A DNA stretch of 64,000 bases from Xiphias gladius (Eukaryota > Chordata > Actinopteri > Istiophoriformes > Xiphiidae). Below are positions 1 through 14,462 of the stretch, piece after piece. Made by a program: the position numbers and the translations under genes. The stretch lies in NCBI RefSeq assembly GCF_016859285.1, contig NC_053407.1, forward strand, positions 21,347,715 through 21,411,714, written 5' to 3'. The notes under the pieces were generated by a model that saw only the letters and a program-made list of their open reading frames with translations, did not search any database and had not been told where the DNA came from. Position 1 is the stretch's first letter. Every line of letters begins with the position of its first letter.

Positions 1-3000
1 GGAAAACTTAATGTAGGCCATCCATCTCCTCGAAATGTAATCTATTGACATAAAAGGATCAACACAAATTTGATCTGTTAGAGCCATTGAAAGTGCCTCT
101 TCTGCTGCTGCTGTTATGGCCACTGCAGATGCACTAAAATGCAAAGGAGCTTCCCTGCTGTAGATCTTTTAACAACTTCACAATTCCGGAGATCACAGAA
201 ACTATGAGCATAATCCACTGTACTCTACCTGCACAGCAACAAATGACAGGCAGACAAAGTTAGCGACTAGCTTGCAAACATAGAGGTACATGGTACATTT
301 TACAGCTAAAGAGCTAGATATGGGGTTAACATGAGAGTAAATACCAGACTCATGTTCATCAGGTGGCCAGCAACACAACTCCAAATGAATGCCAATGTTG
401 CTTCAACATGCTAACAAGTTCCCCAAATCAACATCATAAGATGATGTTAATATTGTTCCTGCTGCTAGTGAGCTACTGTGCGGCAATCCCAATGGTCAAC
501 CCTATCCAAAGAGAAATTTATCTGCTGTCTGCAAGCACAGACCTGGCTCCCCCAAGATTCAGGTACGCTATACTTCAACAAGTAAGGGAATTTCTTTCTG
601 CCAACACAACCCGCAAAGTGAACATTTTCTTGGTAAAGAGACAGTGCAGTGCAATATAGTGTCAAAACACTCATCCCATTTGTAAGATTTCAGAAACCAC
701 ATATTTGACTTTACTCATGGTTCATCACCAGGCAGGCCTTTTTTTTTTAATGTGCCTGACACAGCTGAACCGAATGGCCGGTGGCTCGCAACTAAAAAGA
801 GAGGGCAACCTCACACAGGTGACTGCCAGACTCTTGAGTTAACAGGAAAGAAATATTTCTGTGCTTAACTTGGCCGAGGGTCTCAACAGACCTGCCTTTG
901 CTTAGTTTTTCTGTCCTCATGGCTGAACACTGGTACTGGACCAGTATGGGAAGAGCCAAAGACTTCTCAAAAGCCTCCTGTGATGTGCCGGTTGTGACAC
1001 CGCCGTGCCCCTCAACTGTTTCCTCGCCTTCCCGGATGCCTGGGCTCTGAGCTCACAGGCCCCTCACTCAAGCAAGGAGCATCAGCATTAACCATACCTA
1101 ATGACCTGGGAGAAGACAATCAACAGAGACTCAGCAGCACTTGTAAGTACAAGTGCCAGATCAGGGAACATGCCAACAGCTCAGTGCATTCAGCATTTTA
1201 TTGCAATTGTTGGCAGTACTCAGGCTCAATTTTCAATTAAGTACCAAAAAAGAAAAGGGAGTGGGTTTTATCAAAGCTGACAAAGACCTTTCGGGACCTT
1301 TGTATGAGGTGCCTCCATAGACTGACATGACTGTGTTTGTAATTTCCTTACTGTTCGATTTGGGGGCTTTCTGGTGTCAAGTTATTTTAGGTAATAGCTC
1401 TCAGCTCTGTGTCTACTGCAGCCAAACACATTCCCAAAAAACCTGTTACTTCAGCTGATATGATCTTATTCATTCAAACTTGAAAACTGAAACTTCTAGG
1501 CCTCACACTGTCTCGCTGCCTGAATGGACTGCTCTTTAGCTGGACCTACATCAGAACTATTTGGTCAGTGGACTAGGAGGTGCACCATGTGGAAAAAGCA
1601 CTTGTCGTCATGTTTACTGTCCTTCCAGGAGGCAGTCTTGATGGATTCGGCTCTTGTAGCAGCTCATAGTTTTGGGTAGTAAAACACCGGGGGCCTATCA
1701 ATGCTCAGAAGCCTCACAGTGTGGCTCATCCGTGCCAGCGGTAAAGGACAAATGTGCCAAAGTCTGCTGGGTTTGGCTCCTTTCTCACCCCCTGGCTTCC
1801 AACTCTGATGTATCCAGCTGAGGTACAATAATTTGACACCTCTTAAGCAGCTGGACCCTTTAGCGTGACAACCACTGCTTTGTTTTATATTCCTGCGTAT
1901 ATTGAACGCAATAAAAAATTACAGTCAGCAACATCTAAACTGTGTTTTTATCCAGTTTGGACTTTTGCCCCTCCCCACCCCATTCAATCTCCTTTATCCC
2001 TCCCTTTCCTATGTGGGATTTAACGTACACTTTGTGGTAACCTTGCTAAGTTATCAATTTTTTCTATGTTCTCTCTCACTGAATAAAGGCTTGTTTCTCT
2101 GCGCCTGCTTGTTAAGACATCAAGGACAGCTCCCTCCATCTGGCATTAAGTATTCCTGGTGCCAGTGTCGGGTTAACTGACACTCCTGCACTTAAACTAA
2201 TGGCAGCGAACAGTCATCTCCCATGAGGTGCTCACCTTGGAAAAAATCACCCAGTTCCCTCATCCCCAATCATAGTGGTGCTCTCGCCACCCACTGAATG
2301 AAACCATGGGCATGAAAAGAGGGATTGTTTCACTATTGAGGCATATATAAGGGCAAATGAAAACATGTAATACGCATGTCCTGTCTTGGATCTGCCCTCC
2401 TCCTGAGTTCAATGAGACGTTGAGAAGTGGGAAGAGTAGAACAGCATTCAAACAGAAAAAGACAGACTCAGCAAATCGTCATCTTCATGGGGAAGGAAAC
2501 ATGCAAGCTGATTTCTTTAGCAAATAAAGCAAAAACAGTCCAGTATTAAACACTGCTTAAAAGAGTACAGAGAAAGAACACACATCAAATATTCTGATAA
2601 CCAAGTATCACTGATGATAAATGATGCTCTTCTATCTCACAATTTAGTACTTTAATTTCTGAATTGCCCGGTTTTTGAGGGGAGCTTGTAGAGATTTCTC
2701 TTTCACTGTGAATTTTGTCTCACACCTCAAATACAGTGCAGTTTTGTTCTACTTTTTTTTATCTGATATTGTGTTGGTCTGAATTGAGAGCTGTTTCACA
2801 TGTAATTATGACCATCTTTACACGTTAGTCTCCCCTTACAGACTAAATATTCACTTTCCATGTTAATGACAGAGTATATCAAAGGTCAGAAGAAACTGTC
2901 AATTTCAGTTTACACCCAGGTCAAGAAATGGAGTGCATTTTCAGAATCGTCTACATGTTTGAGATATTTTTCACAAACTGTCCGCATCACCTTCTCTAGC

Positions 3001-6000
3001 AGCTGGGCAGCTGTATGACATAACAGTGTCTCTCACTGAATTTCCCAGGACCCATCTTCTTATTTTACCACATTTTACTTGACTATTTCCATCCTAGGCA
3101 AGTTGTAACATAAATATCTTTTACAGGTGAGTCCAGGGCAAAGAGAAGCACCTCTCAGACCACATGAGTGCAGCATCACCACCCGTCCTCCTCTGAACCC
3201 CCTTCTCAATGGAAACCTAAACAGCTTTTTAAGAATGAAGAGGTTTTTCAGTTTGTTGCTAAATATAGGCCAGCCCGGTGGGAGGTGGCAGGTTCCAGAG
3301 CCATTTTCAACAAAGATGAGCCCCAGGTCCTGCCCAGAGCCCGGCGGGTGGTGACTGCCGGTGGTCCGCCTTTCTCTTATGCACCGGCTCTTAAGTAAAC
3401 ACTGCAATCCTGCGGTCAGCTACAGCATGGCAACGAGCAAAAGGACTCACTGTGCAGTTACACACTGCTATGGTGTTGTCTCCTCTGGCCCACTCAATCT
3501 TGGCCCCTCCCCGTCACAGAGGCCTGGGCAGGGGTCGCGTGCCAGCGACAGACCTTGATGTGTGATCCCAGAAGCCTGCTGGGAACTCCTGGTGGGGGCA
3601 GTGTTCAACTTCACCTCCCGGACCCCACTAACTGACCATTTTCCATCTGGAAAAAAAGCTAAAATTAAGAACATTATCATGTTTACTGACATTATGCTAA
3701 TTCATTGTTTTTACACTTCAGAAAACTGCAACATCAGTGAAATCCATCAGGACGGACCATCATTAACAACAATAATGAACCAAGATCCACTCGAGGCTGT
3801 AATGGATGTCATTTGACCATCAGCAAACGGTTAAAGATGTAAAAAGAATTCATTTTAATATTAATGTATTTATTAATGTATTGCGATTGTGTATTTATCA
3901 AATTCAAAAGTTTAGCGTGTTAAGGAATAACACCCAGAAATATCAGGTCCAACCAGGAAATAACTGAAATCTGAATGTTTTTTATCAGAGGGCCAGCATT
4001 ATATCCCATTAATCATCAGGATCATATCCAATAAAGTGCCAGATTAATCAACACAGAGGAAAACTGACAGCCCCAGTCCTTATCCACTGAGGAAAATAAG
4101 AGGCAACAGGTAGGCCTTTATCCATTGAGCTCTGTTCTTGCGTTGCTCCCCTATACACGAAGATCATAATTTGGGGAGTTTCAGTGGCTACCTGTAAGGA
4201 CCACAGGGGTGGCAAATAGCAGGGCTGTGGCTTTCTGAGCTTCTTAGTGGTGCAAGCAGAAGGATTTACGGTAACTCTCAGACAAGCGTTCACAGCTTGG
4301 ACTCTTGGCATTGATTCGATATTGTCCCTGGCTGAGCATCAAACCCACTGAACCTGAGGTCCAAAAGTACCTACACAAAACCCTAGGATGTTTGAATGAT
4401 AAATCGCCGACATTTAGTGGCCGAACAAAAAATATTGGCTTTGCTGGGGATATCAATTTTAATTTTAATTCACAGTGAGAGCGCATACTGGGTGGCTTGA
4501 TTGACCAGAGATCAGCTTCTAGTTTAATTGACAAGCTCTTCTCTTTCAGGCGAGGATATGAGTTTTCCTGCAAATTCAGCACAGGTGCAACGGTAGAAAA
4601 CAACCCTGCTGTGTAAGAGGTGCAACAATTGCCGATGGGGGTGATATTGAATATCAACTATGATTTGAAGTGCACTGACTAAGTTATCTTTAAGTTCATG
4701 TCCAGTCCTTCTGGGACACAATTTATTTCTCTGTGTAACTGGACCTTTTCTCAGTGCCTGCTTTAGCCCGCCATCGCCAGCACTTCTGGTTTTGATAAAA
4801 GAGACCAGCTCCGTGAGATTTCCTGAGTTCAATGATAAAACCATATGACAAAAATAGCTCAAGAAGTTAATACATCTGACATGCAGAGAAGCATAATGGA
4901 TCAATTCATTATACCGTTCTGGTAAGAAGGATTAGTATTGAAACTGAGGGTGTTTTTGAAATCACTGGTATAATTACCTTCTGTGTTACATTCAAGTAAA
5001 AATCATATACAAGGCTAAAGCAGTATTTTATGAATGTGCTGACTGCTAATGATGCCAAGATGTGCTTCACAAAGCTGCAGGACTGAAATTAAGGTCAAAG
5101 AGGATGCACTGAGCCAAACACACCAACCGCCACTCTGGAGAGAAAAAGCCATGTTGCTAATATTAGGGGGAAGACTGATTACAGTGCTACTATTAGGTTT
5201 TGGCGTCAATTATGCTCCAAAGTAGGAACGCCCTCGGCACTTCTCTTTGGTGTTCATGCCCCCGGTCTTCAATGGCACACTACATGATATTATGAAGAGC
5301 CAGACCAAACATGCCGAAGCAGACCACAGGGTTACTCACAGCCCCTGCACATTCTTTTGAGGCTGAAATGTGACCCAGTCCTATTTTTCAGCAGCTTGTC
5401 AGACTCAGTGTGGTGCTGGGAGGTAAACTAGGAGGGAAAACTGTTGTCACCTTTCTATAGCTTTTACTTTTTCTGACTTACAAGATGGCAAACACAGGTG
5501 TCAAAATGAGACCAGATGGGTAGGGTGGGTGAGTGCTGGCAGTCACCACCGATATGTAAAGCAAAGATGTACTTACAACATCAGCGGCAGACAGTAAATG
5601 GAAATTAGTTTATTGGTGAAGCTTTGCAAGTTGATGGACACACTCTGGTAAAGTAATAAGTGCGGTAACCACATACATTAAGACATATAATGCCTTATGT
5701 GAAACTGAAATTGAAGTGACAACATAACGATTTGGCATGAATTCAGTGAAAATATCTGTAGCAGCTTGAGGAAGCTGTACATGTCCAGCTGTGCGTAAGA
5801 TGCAAAAAACGCTGCCTTCATGGATGATGTCTGCTCCTTTTCCAAAAACATTTTCTTCTATATCCTCCCTGTATCCCTGATACTGTTGGAGAGCAAAGTC
5901 TTTGTTGGACAGCGTCATCAGAGACTTGGATTGAAAAACACTGTTGGGCATTCAATATGTCCGAGCTTGTCATCAGATGAAGCTCGTTTTGAAAAATGCT

Positions 6001-6440
6001 TGTTATGACTTCTTCTAACCATATCCGCCCACTCTGTTCCCATTGAGATGGGACAGAGAGGAGGAAGTCTTTCAGTCAGTCAGGTCATACTTCATCTCAG
6101 CAGGCTATCGAGCTGCTGGACGATGGACAGAGCATTAAGTGAAACTTTGCACACCCGAAACCTACTCGTGACGCAAAGTGACAGAGAAAGGTAGCAAAAT
6201 GTTTTCTAAAAAATATCGAAAGGAAAGTGACAGAAAAATTGCCTCAAAAGTGGTAACAACAGACCGTTGTAAGTTAACTTACAGAAATAACTCTTAAATT
6301 AGCATATTTTTTGATGAAAAATAATCAAGTTAATTGCACGTTTAACCCTGTCTCCTAGAAATTACGAAATTACACTGGCTGGATTATGATCAGAGTCAAT
6401 GTTGATTAAATGGAGCACTACATTTATTAACAGTAATGGT
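1..6440. other. Intergenic region, no gene recognised
   Basis: Both strands contain only short open frames without recognisable domains, signal peptides or family motifs. Base composition is AT-rich, with a somewhat GC-richer block around 3120-3560. The repeated arrangement of short frames on both strands there looks like chance. I see no RNA gene and no clear transposon ends. This is the left part of a gene desert that reaches pthlh at 28.4 kb. Confidence 0.6.
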
Positions 6441-6444
6441 CTCA

Positions 6445-6625
6445 TCAGGACGTGGTCAGGGTGGATGGTGGGCTCGGGACTGTCACACCAGAGACCAGGG
6501 TTCGCATCCAAAGCATGTGGTTTTGGTTACATGTAAGTAGACAAGTTGTGTCTGATGCCACTATGAACTTTTTCTTGGTCAAACCAGACCACAGATCTTT
6601 CCCTTTCCCTAACCTTAACTAAGTG
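6445..6625 (+). repeat. tRNA-derived SINE-like remnant
   Basis: The segment has a possible box A-like stretch followed by 'GGGTTCGCATCC', which resembles a tRNA internal promoter box B, near 6499. It continues into a tail with 'CCCTAACCTTAACTAAGTG', a phrase common in fish SINE bodies. Ends and target duplications are not clear, so this is a degraded copy at best. I assign it by resemblance only. Confidence 0.4.
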
Positions 6626-7299
6626 CTGTGAGTGCATAAACTTTCGTTTTCGTTTTGTACGAAAGTAATTTCTGGGAGACAGGGTTGACTTGTTGCTACT
6701 GCTTCTGCAGCCTCTGCAGAACACAATCTAAGACTGAATAATGACGTGAAAAAGAAGTGGCAATTCAGTCTAATTATCGGCTAAAAATGTCTCTTCTGGA
6801 CTGAAGCCACTATGTGAGGAATTAGAATGTGACAAACCTTGGCACTCTCCAATGGTAGCGTTAAAAAAGCTACTCATCCCCCAACATCGCAGGTCTGACC
6901 GTCCTGGTGCTGTCTGCACCATTTTATTTTTCTAAAATCACAAATAATAGCACGAGAATAATTAGCAAGATACAACAATCACATCTACATCTAAAAATCT
7001 ACACAGTGACCTTACACAACAACTAGAGGCATATCCATTTGTCCATCTATGCGTGATCTTAAAAGTATTCTGGAAGTTGTTTTGAAGTATTACGATTTGA
7101 TGCACTCTTCTGTTGTAATAAGGGCCTCTTAAAGCGTATGTACCTTTAAAAAGAAGAATAACACAATCTTCCTCTTACAGAAGAAAAGTTGAATTCATAC
7201 GCAATTAAACGTACCCTTGTCACTACAGCCCTTCTTGGTCTGGTATGACCAGTAGCTTATTGTGACTAATGTTATATATTATACATTCAGACAAATATA

Positions 7300-7754
7300 T
7301 ACACACCAATCAGCCACAACATTAAAACCACATGCCTAATATTGTGTAGGTCCCCCTTGTGCTGCCAGAACTGCTGACCTATCGAGTCTTGGACATGGGA
7401 CATCTGGTGGTGTCCTGCGATGTCCAACATCGGGACATTGGCAGCAGATCCAATGTCATGGACCTGGAGTTTGGAGGCTGGGTCAGCGTCTTAGGCTCTT
7501 TGTCGTGTTCCTTGAGCCAATTCTGAGCAGTTTTTGCAGTCTGGCAGGGTGCCTTGTCCTGCTGGGGGAAACCGTTGCCATGGGGGGGTATGTGCTTGTT
7601 CCTCAACAATGTTAAGGTAGGTGGTACATGTCAAATTAACAGGCAGATGAATGCCAGGACCCAAGGTTTCCCTGCCGAACATGCATAGTAACGAGATGAT
7701 CAGGTTTATTCACTTCACCTGTCAGTGGCTTTAATATTGTGGCTGATGGGTGTA
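7300..7754 (-). mobile_element. Internally deleted Tc1/mariner-like element
   Basis: The left end (from 7300) and the right end (to 7754) are inverted repeats of about 25 bp: 'ACACACCAATCAGCCACAA' on the left and, on the opposite strand of the right end, 'ACACCCATCAGCCACAATA'. TA dinucleotides sit at both edges, as expected for a Tc1/mariner target duplication. On the minus strand around 7490-7600 a frame reads 'FPQQDKAPCQTAK' then 'NWLKEHDKE', close to the conserved region around the second catalytic aspartate of Tc1 transposases. At 455 bp it is far shorter than a full element (about 1.1-1.6 kb), so it is a nonautonomous deletion derivative. Confidence 0.8.
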
Positions 7755-9895
7755 TAAATATATATAAATATAAATCCATCACTTGTTGGCACAGAGGCCA
7801 CTGCTCATGTTGCGTTCACGTGATATGGGGCAACTTGCGAGCATTTATGTCATGGACATTGGTTATATGACTGCAGAGTTAGTCGTGTGAGAATTAAAGC
7901 TACTGAGAATTAACAATGTAGCACTGTATTCATTAAAGTTGTGTCTAATTACTTTGAACACCAGACTTTGGCTAAAATGAGGCATCCACGTTTGTTTGGT
8001 TTCCAGGCACTTCCTTTTTAATAATCAAGTTTCCCAGTATTAATTACGACTTGGACGTTGATGTGAACGCTAGGTACAAGTCGGAAGCTGGTAATTATGG
8101 TAAATCTGGTAGGACATGAACACATTATCTACAAAAGTTACAGAGGCTTGCTTTAAGCTGCCTTCACTACTATTGAATAGTACTTCCTTTAGTAATTTCC
8201 TTCATTTACAGTGGTTGGTTTCATTTACACTGGTTTGGTTTAGTTTGGAGACACAGAAAAAGAAAAGACAGGAAGCATATTTAAGTATTGTAGCTGTGGT
8301 GCGTTATGGACTACTGAAATGGCTGCTAGTGGAGAAATAATATCTCTTTTTCCTCTATAATACATTTCTCTCTGTAACATTGTTGGATATTAATGTACCA
8401 TCTAAAATAAAACCCTTGCTCATTATCACTACAATTACTGATATTTCTGATTGACACATTTGGTGCTTCCATTCTGCACTAAGTAGTCAAATTTGTAGTC
8501 AGTGTGATGCTCTGCTGGACACTTTTTGGCCACTTATCTGCAAGAATAAGGATATAAAAGTTTTCATTTTAAACATGAAAGACTGCTGATCAGTCTATAC
8601 CTTGTTTCCAGCATACCATTACGACTAGTTCCTGTAGCTGCAGGTTTCCCCCAGCCGCAAACCTACACATTCCTCCCTCCAAGCACAGCCACAAAAGCAG
8701 TTCACCTCCTCATCGACCAAAACTCACTGTTAAAGTTTTAAAAAAGCCTTGAGTCTCCAAGAAACACAGCCAACTTTACCACTAAAAATGGATTTCAATA
8801 AATTTTAATTTCCGCAGCTACTTTTCCCGGTCTTGAGAAAGTAATGAATTAGCAAACAAAAGTCTCAAAAGAATTCCCTCCCATTTCTCTTTGCTCAATG
8901 AATTACCATCAACCACATAAGGAAAACAAAAGATGGCACGTTTATTTTTCTGTGGTGGGGCTGTTTCAGCAGGGCGATTATTCACTGACACCACCTTCAA
9001 AGGTTCCTCAATCAAAGGTTTCAAGCACCGCTGATAGTGCTTAGCTACAGTTGAAACATTATTAGTTAAGAGCTCAAAGGTCATATTTTATATATTTTGT
9101 AATAGAAAAGGGTAATACCTGTACAGTATCTGTCTGAGAGGTTTTAGTGCTGTGAAGCTGAGTGGCAAGGTGTTTGACTGCATAATTTCAAGTCACTTAC
9201 GTGTTTATTATTGTTTTCTTAAACAGATGCATGCAAAGAAGATTGTACTCGTATGTAAGATTAAATTATTACAGCGGCAAACATGTAGCATATTTACATA
9301 ACCTCTGAATTACTGCCCACATCTCAAAATTTTCTGGCATAAAGTCTAAAAAAATTTGCAATTCAGTGTGATTCCTGAGAAAATAAAAACAAATTAAAAA
9401 AATATTATATTTATACAATTTTATTTTATAATTATATAATCAAAGGGAAGCAGGAATTCTTAAAAAGCAAGAATAAGAACAAAACTTGGATATGGGAGAA
9501 TCATCAAAGTGTCTGTGAGAAAAAAAATTAGTCTTGAGATGAGATTTATAACACTCAACAAAGTTTGCTGACCTAACAACCAGAGGGAGAGTATTTTATG
9601 ACCTGGGAGTCAGGACAGTAAAATGCATTTTAGAAATACAAACAACACAAATTAAAAACACAAAACTAATTGAGAATATCTAGAAAATGACCAAAAAAGG
9701 GCAAAAAGGCAATATGCCATGCAAAACCAGTACATACTGTAACATATTAAGTTTTATTTTTATTTCACCCCACCCCACATGGGATTACAAGACATTGCGA
9801 TTTTACAAAACGTCCGACAACCAACGTCAGATAGGGGTGTCTGTGTCCATCCATTTCCGTAACTTAAGTGGTAAAATAACAGACATATATTTGTA
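7755..9895. other. Intergenic region, no gene recognised
   Basis: AT-rich sequence. No reading frame with a recognisable domain, no RNA gene and no clear repeat ends were found. Several poly-A and AT-rich tracts occur around 9390-9440. Confidence 0.6.
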
Positions 9896-10150
9896 AGGCT
9901 GCAACAAACAATTATTTTTTTTAATCATTGATTAATCTGCAGATATTTTTTTTCGATTCATTGTTTTGTCTACAAAATGCAGGAAAATAGACAAAAATAC
10001 CCACAGACCAAGGTGACGTCTTCAAATGTCTTGCTTTGGGGCTTGACCAACAGTCCAAAATCCAAAGATATGCAGTTTACTGTCACGTGTGACAAAAAGA
10101 AGCACCAAATCCTCATATCTGAAAGGTTACAAACAGCAAATATTTCAAGA
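9896..10150 (+). mobile_element. Teleost 'GCTGCAACTAAC' short element, left part
   Basis: It starts 'AGGCTGCAACAAACAATT', followed by ATTA-rich DNA, then 'CAAATGTCTTGCTTTGGGG', 'CAACAGTCCAAAATCCAAAG', and 'AAGAAGCACCAAATCCTC'. The same ordered blocks recur in at least ten other places in this window, so this is a dispersed nonautonomous element, probably a hAT-like MITE. The right end is not contiguous: a fragment resembling the terminal 'AATCGTTGC' is found at 12311-12345, after about 2.1 kb of other inserted elements. Confidence 0.7.
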
Positions 10151-10620
10151 TTCAAGACTCAAGATACTTTCTTTGTAAATCAAGCGACAATTTAAGGCAA
10201 TGAGTCCACAAACAAGAAATTCACAACAATCTATAACAGTGTCCAGTCCATATGGCCTACAAAGTCTAACACCACAAAGGTACATATCATGTTAAAAAAG
10301 AGCAGAAGTCAAAATTACAAGTGCATTATCTAAACACAAGGCAAACTGACCATTTCCTGTACTGTGGCTGTTCACGTGTCTAATGGCTTCTGGAATAAAA
10401 CCAAACTTCATTCTATTTGATTCACATGCAGGCAATCAAAAGCGCATTCCCGATTGCTTTAGCTCAAAGTACTCATGGAGGACTGGTGTGGGGTTGTTGA
10501 TAATCTTATATGACTTTTTGAGGGCTTGCTCAGTATTAAGTTGTGCTAGGGATCCTTGTGTTTTGCCAATACTTTTAGAGCTGAGGATAAAAACAACTTG
10601 CAATCAGTTCTTGTTGTTGG
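10151..10620. repeat. Candidate retroelement fragment inside a nested cluster
   Basis: The stretch begins with 'CAAGATTCAAGACTCAAG' and continues through 'AATGGCTTCTGGAATAAA', phrases I associate with dispersed fish repeats. No intact protein is present and the family cannot be named. Its place between two other mobile elements supports an insertion. Confidence 0.35.
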
Positions 10621-11096
10621 GTGTTATGCCTCCAAACCCGACGACAGTCCTGGCCACAGGCATTATGTTTTCGGGCTTTCCGTCTGGCCCATTCTCGTGA
10701 AAGCTATATCTCAAGAACGCCTTGAGGGAATTTCTACAAATTTGGCAAAAACGTTCACTTTGACTCAAGGATGAACTGATTAGAATTTGGTGGTCAAAGG
10801 TCAAGGGTCAAGGTTACTGTAACCTCACAAAGACACGTTTTTGGCCATAACTAAAGAATTCATACGCTAATTATGAAAAAATTTATATATATAAAAAATC
10901 TCTAATAGGATAAAATGATGAAGTGATTACATTTTATATCCAAATGGTCAAAAGTCAACGTCACTGTGACATCATATTGTTCTGTAAATATAATTATCTG
11001 GCTATTATTCAACACCATAACTCAGGAACAGAAGGGGAGATTGTGACCATATTTCCTGCAACATGAGGTATTCAATTACGAGGCGGTAATTCTAGT
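10621..11096 (-). mobile_element. Dispersed repeat, copy 1 (inverted relative to copy at 31.0 kb)
   Basis: The segment runs from 'GTTATGCCTCC' to 'CGGTAATTCTAGT'. It contains 'ATCTCAAGAACGCC', 'AATTTGGCAAAAACG', 'CAAGGATGAACTGATTAGAA' and 'GGTCAAAGGTCAAGG'. The reverse complement of the same ordered blocks is found at 31001-31552, which establishes it as a repeat family. No protein-coding capacity is visible, so it is probably nonautonomous. Class unknown. Confidence 0.7.
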
Positions 11097-11097
11097 T

Positions 11098-12299
<1,202 letters not shown>

Positions 12300-12310
12300 A
12301 ATTTGCGGAT

Positions 12311-12346
12311 TAAGTTTTTGTCGACTGACTAATCGTTGCGTCTCTA
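12311..12346 (+). repeat. Possible right end of the interrupted MITE
   Basis: 'GTCGACTGACTAATCGTTGC' resembles the ATTA-rich right terminus of the element that starts at 9896. If correct, the 10151-12299 material was inserted into one MITE copy. The match is short. Confidence 0.4.
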
Positions 12347-13440
12347 TATATAATTAAATAAAAAAGATAAGGATATGGGAGTATGAAAACAGTAGTGTGT
12401 GTGAGAATACATTTGGGTTTGTTGCATTTTGTTGCCCTGGCAGAGACAGGCTGATTGCAGAAAATGCTTGGGAGTTTGTTTGTGTGTGCTTGTGTAACTG
12501 TGGGTGTATACTGTGTGTGTGTGTGTAAGTGGGCTGTGTGTGGCCAGACTCGCTGGGCTGATCTTGGCCCCTGGCTGTTGCTGGCGTTCAGCATGTCTGT
12601 AAAGAAACAGCTGGAGGCAAAGCCAACACCGGTCCTGCTCAGAAGCTCAGCCCTGCCAGCAGCGACAGAGTCCAGAACTTTCCATGGTCCCACGTCGCCA
12701 TGCCAACAGGTTTTGGCAAGACACAGCTGTCCTGATCTGCACACCTGGCCCACCAAGAGTCCAGAATCACCTCTCCTGTCACTGTGTGATGAACAGGTCA
12801 TTTACAACCCAAGTGTTTGTGTGTTTTTAAGAGTTATGGGCCCAGGTAAAGAAAACATCGTGGCAGTGGACCTCCTGTGTGTTGCCCTAATCAAACAGAG
12901 CTGAGAACCTTAGTACTGTAGAATAGCCGGGTTTGAATTTGTTCAGACTTGTACTGTGGAAAACCCACACAGAGGGATATTCAAAAAGAAACTGCATTAT
13001 GGAAATGGAGCTCGGTAAAGATTTGTTTTGTTTGTCTTTGATAGTGCCACTGAGTTTTGTGGTTTCAGCTTGAACATGGTGTAGAGGAGCAAGTACCAAA
13101 TCTGGGGCAAACAGTAATATCTAACTGCAATGTACAACTTTAGGCAGCCAAAGTAATTATTTGATAGTCAGTCCTCCTAATTATGTGACATATTTATCAT
13201 CTGTAATACTTTCCAAAGTGACACAATGCTCTGGTTTCTCTGGACAGAGAAGTCACTCCCTAGAGAAAGTTAATAAAGTTTCTGTTTTTCATTTCTCCAG
13301 TCTTGTAGGTGGAGAAAAGTACATACTAACCCCTTTTAATGTACTGAGTGCTTTTCCCAAACGCAGACCAAATTTTAGATTTAGGATGTCTACATTACAT
13401 TAGTTTGGCAGAAAACTTTGTCCAAAGCGACTTTCCTTTT
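12347..13440. other. Intergenic; GC-richer block at 12540-12800
   Basis: No recognisable gene. A block of about 260 bp at 12540-12800 is clearly GC-richer than its surroundings. It lacks a convincing frame: long frames exist on both strands but show no domain. It could be conserved noncoding sequence. A short TG run lies at 12512-12526. Confidence 0.5.
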
Positions 13441-13447
13441 TTTTTTT

Positions 13448-13590
13448 TTAATTTTTTTATGTTCCAGTGTCTTGCTCACTGGCACTTCAACATATAGACA
13501 AGTACAGCCAGGGAATCATAACACCAACCTTACGATTAATGAGCTCATCCACCTGAGCTGCAGCTGCCTTGATGGTGGCCATCCCATTAT
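13448..13590 (-). repeat. tRNA-like SINE remnant, minus strand
   Basis: Read on the minus strand it gives 'CAGCTCAGGTGGATGAGCTC', then 'TGATTCCCTGGCTG', then 'TTGAAGTGCCAGTGAGCAAG'. This order (tRNA-like box A, box B-like phrase, then the 'GAAGTGTCCTTGAGCAAGAC' phrase) is typical of a fish repeat family. A second copy of the same type lies at 30460-30600 on the plus strand. It is too diverged to be a functional tRNA. Confidence 0.5.
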
Positions 13591-14062
13591 AAAAAATGGA
13601 TGTGATTTCACATAGAAATCAAGCCTAGTATGACTCCAGTTGGCCACTTTGCTGCCTACCATGGAAGAAGCGATTTTTGTACTACTGTAGGACATGAGAG
13701 TGGATTATCTGAAACAAATACTCAACAAGATAAACCGGTTACAGTAGTTAGCAGGAACTGCAACATCACGTCTGAACAGACGGAGACAGAAAAGAAAACA
13801 AAACAAAACAAAGAACTTTGTATTAAGAGTGGACAGAGAGGTGACAACACAAGTTGATAATGTTTTGACTAACGTGCACTGACTACAAATGGCTCCACAA
13901 GTCGTCAATATAAAATTATTTAATTTCCTTATGTACAGCAGACTACCTGATTTTTCCCTTAGTTACAGTAAATGTAAATCAGTTTCATTCACGGGAATGT
14001 AGCAGAACTTCATTTGAAGCAAACAGATCAGGATGTTTGCCAATGATAGAGTGAACTGTACT

Positions 14063-14390
14063 AGAGCTTCAACCAATAATCAACCAAATTATCAGTTGAT
14101 AAATAGAAAATTAAATCGGTAATTTATTCATCTTTTAAGTCCTTTTTTAAAGCAAAAATACCAAACATTCACTGGTTCCAGCTTCACAAATGTGAAGATT
14201 TGTTGCTTTTCTTTGTCATATATGACAGGACACTGATTATCTTTAGGTTTTGGACTGTTGGTCGAGTAAAACAAGAATTTTGAATACAACTCCTTTTTGT
14301 TGTTATTAAATTATAACAGGCATTTTATACTATTTTCTGACATTTTATAGACAAAGGGATTAATCTAATCATTGAGAAAATAATCAGGAA
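14063..14390 (-). mobile_element. Teleost short element (MITE), minus orientation
   Basis: It contains 'CCAAACATTCACTGGTTCCA', 'TTTAGGTTTTGGACTGTTGG', 'AAAACAAGAATTTTGA' and 'GAGAAAATAATCAGG', the reverse complement of the blocks seen in the plus-strand copies. Its ends are ATTA-rich. Confidence 0.7.
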
Positions 14391-14397
14391 ATGGAAA

Positions 14398-14462
14398 TAC
14401 TCAAGCAAAGTATTACTATCTCAAATATGTACTTAAGTACAGTACTCAGTAAAAGTACACTG
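14398..14462. repeat. Fragment of the 'TACTTAAGTA' repeat family
   Basis: 'AAATACTCAAGC' followed by 'TGTACTTAAGTACAGTACTC' resembles one end of the fish repeat found more completely at 40660-41374. Confidence 0.4.

Noticed and set aside
363-659. 98-codon frame with a hydrophobic stretch resembling a signal peptide
   Set aside because: The hydrophobic segment is internal, the rest matches no secreted family I know, and an opposite-strand frame overlaps it. No gene can be supported.
4244-4904. Two overlapping minus-strand frames of 126 and 137 codons
   Set aside because: No domains, no splice-supported extension, and AT-rich composition like the flanks. Chance frames are the simplest explanation.
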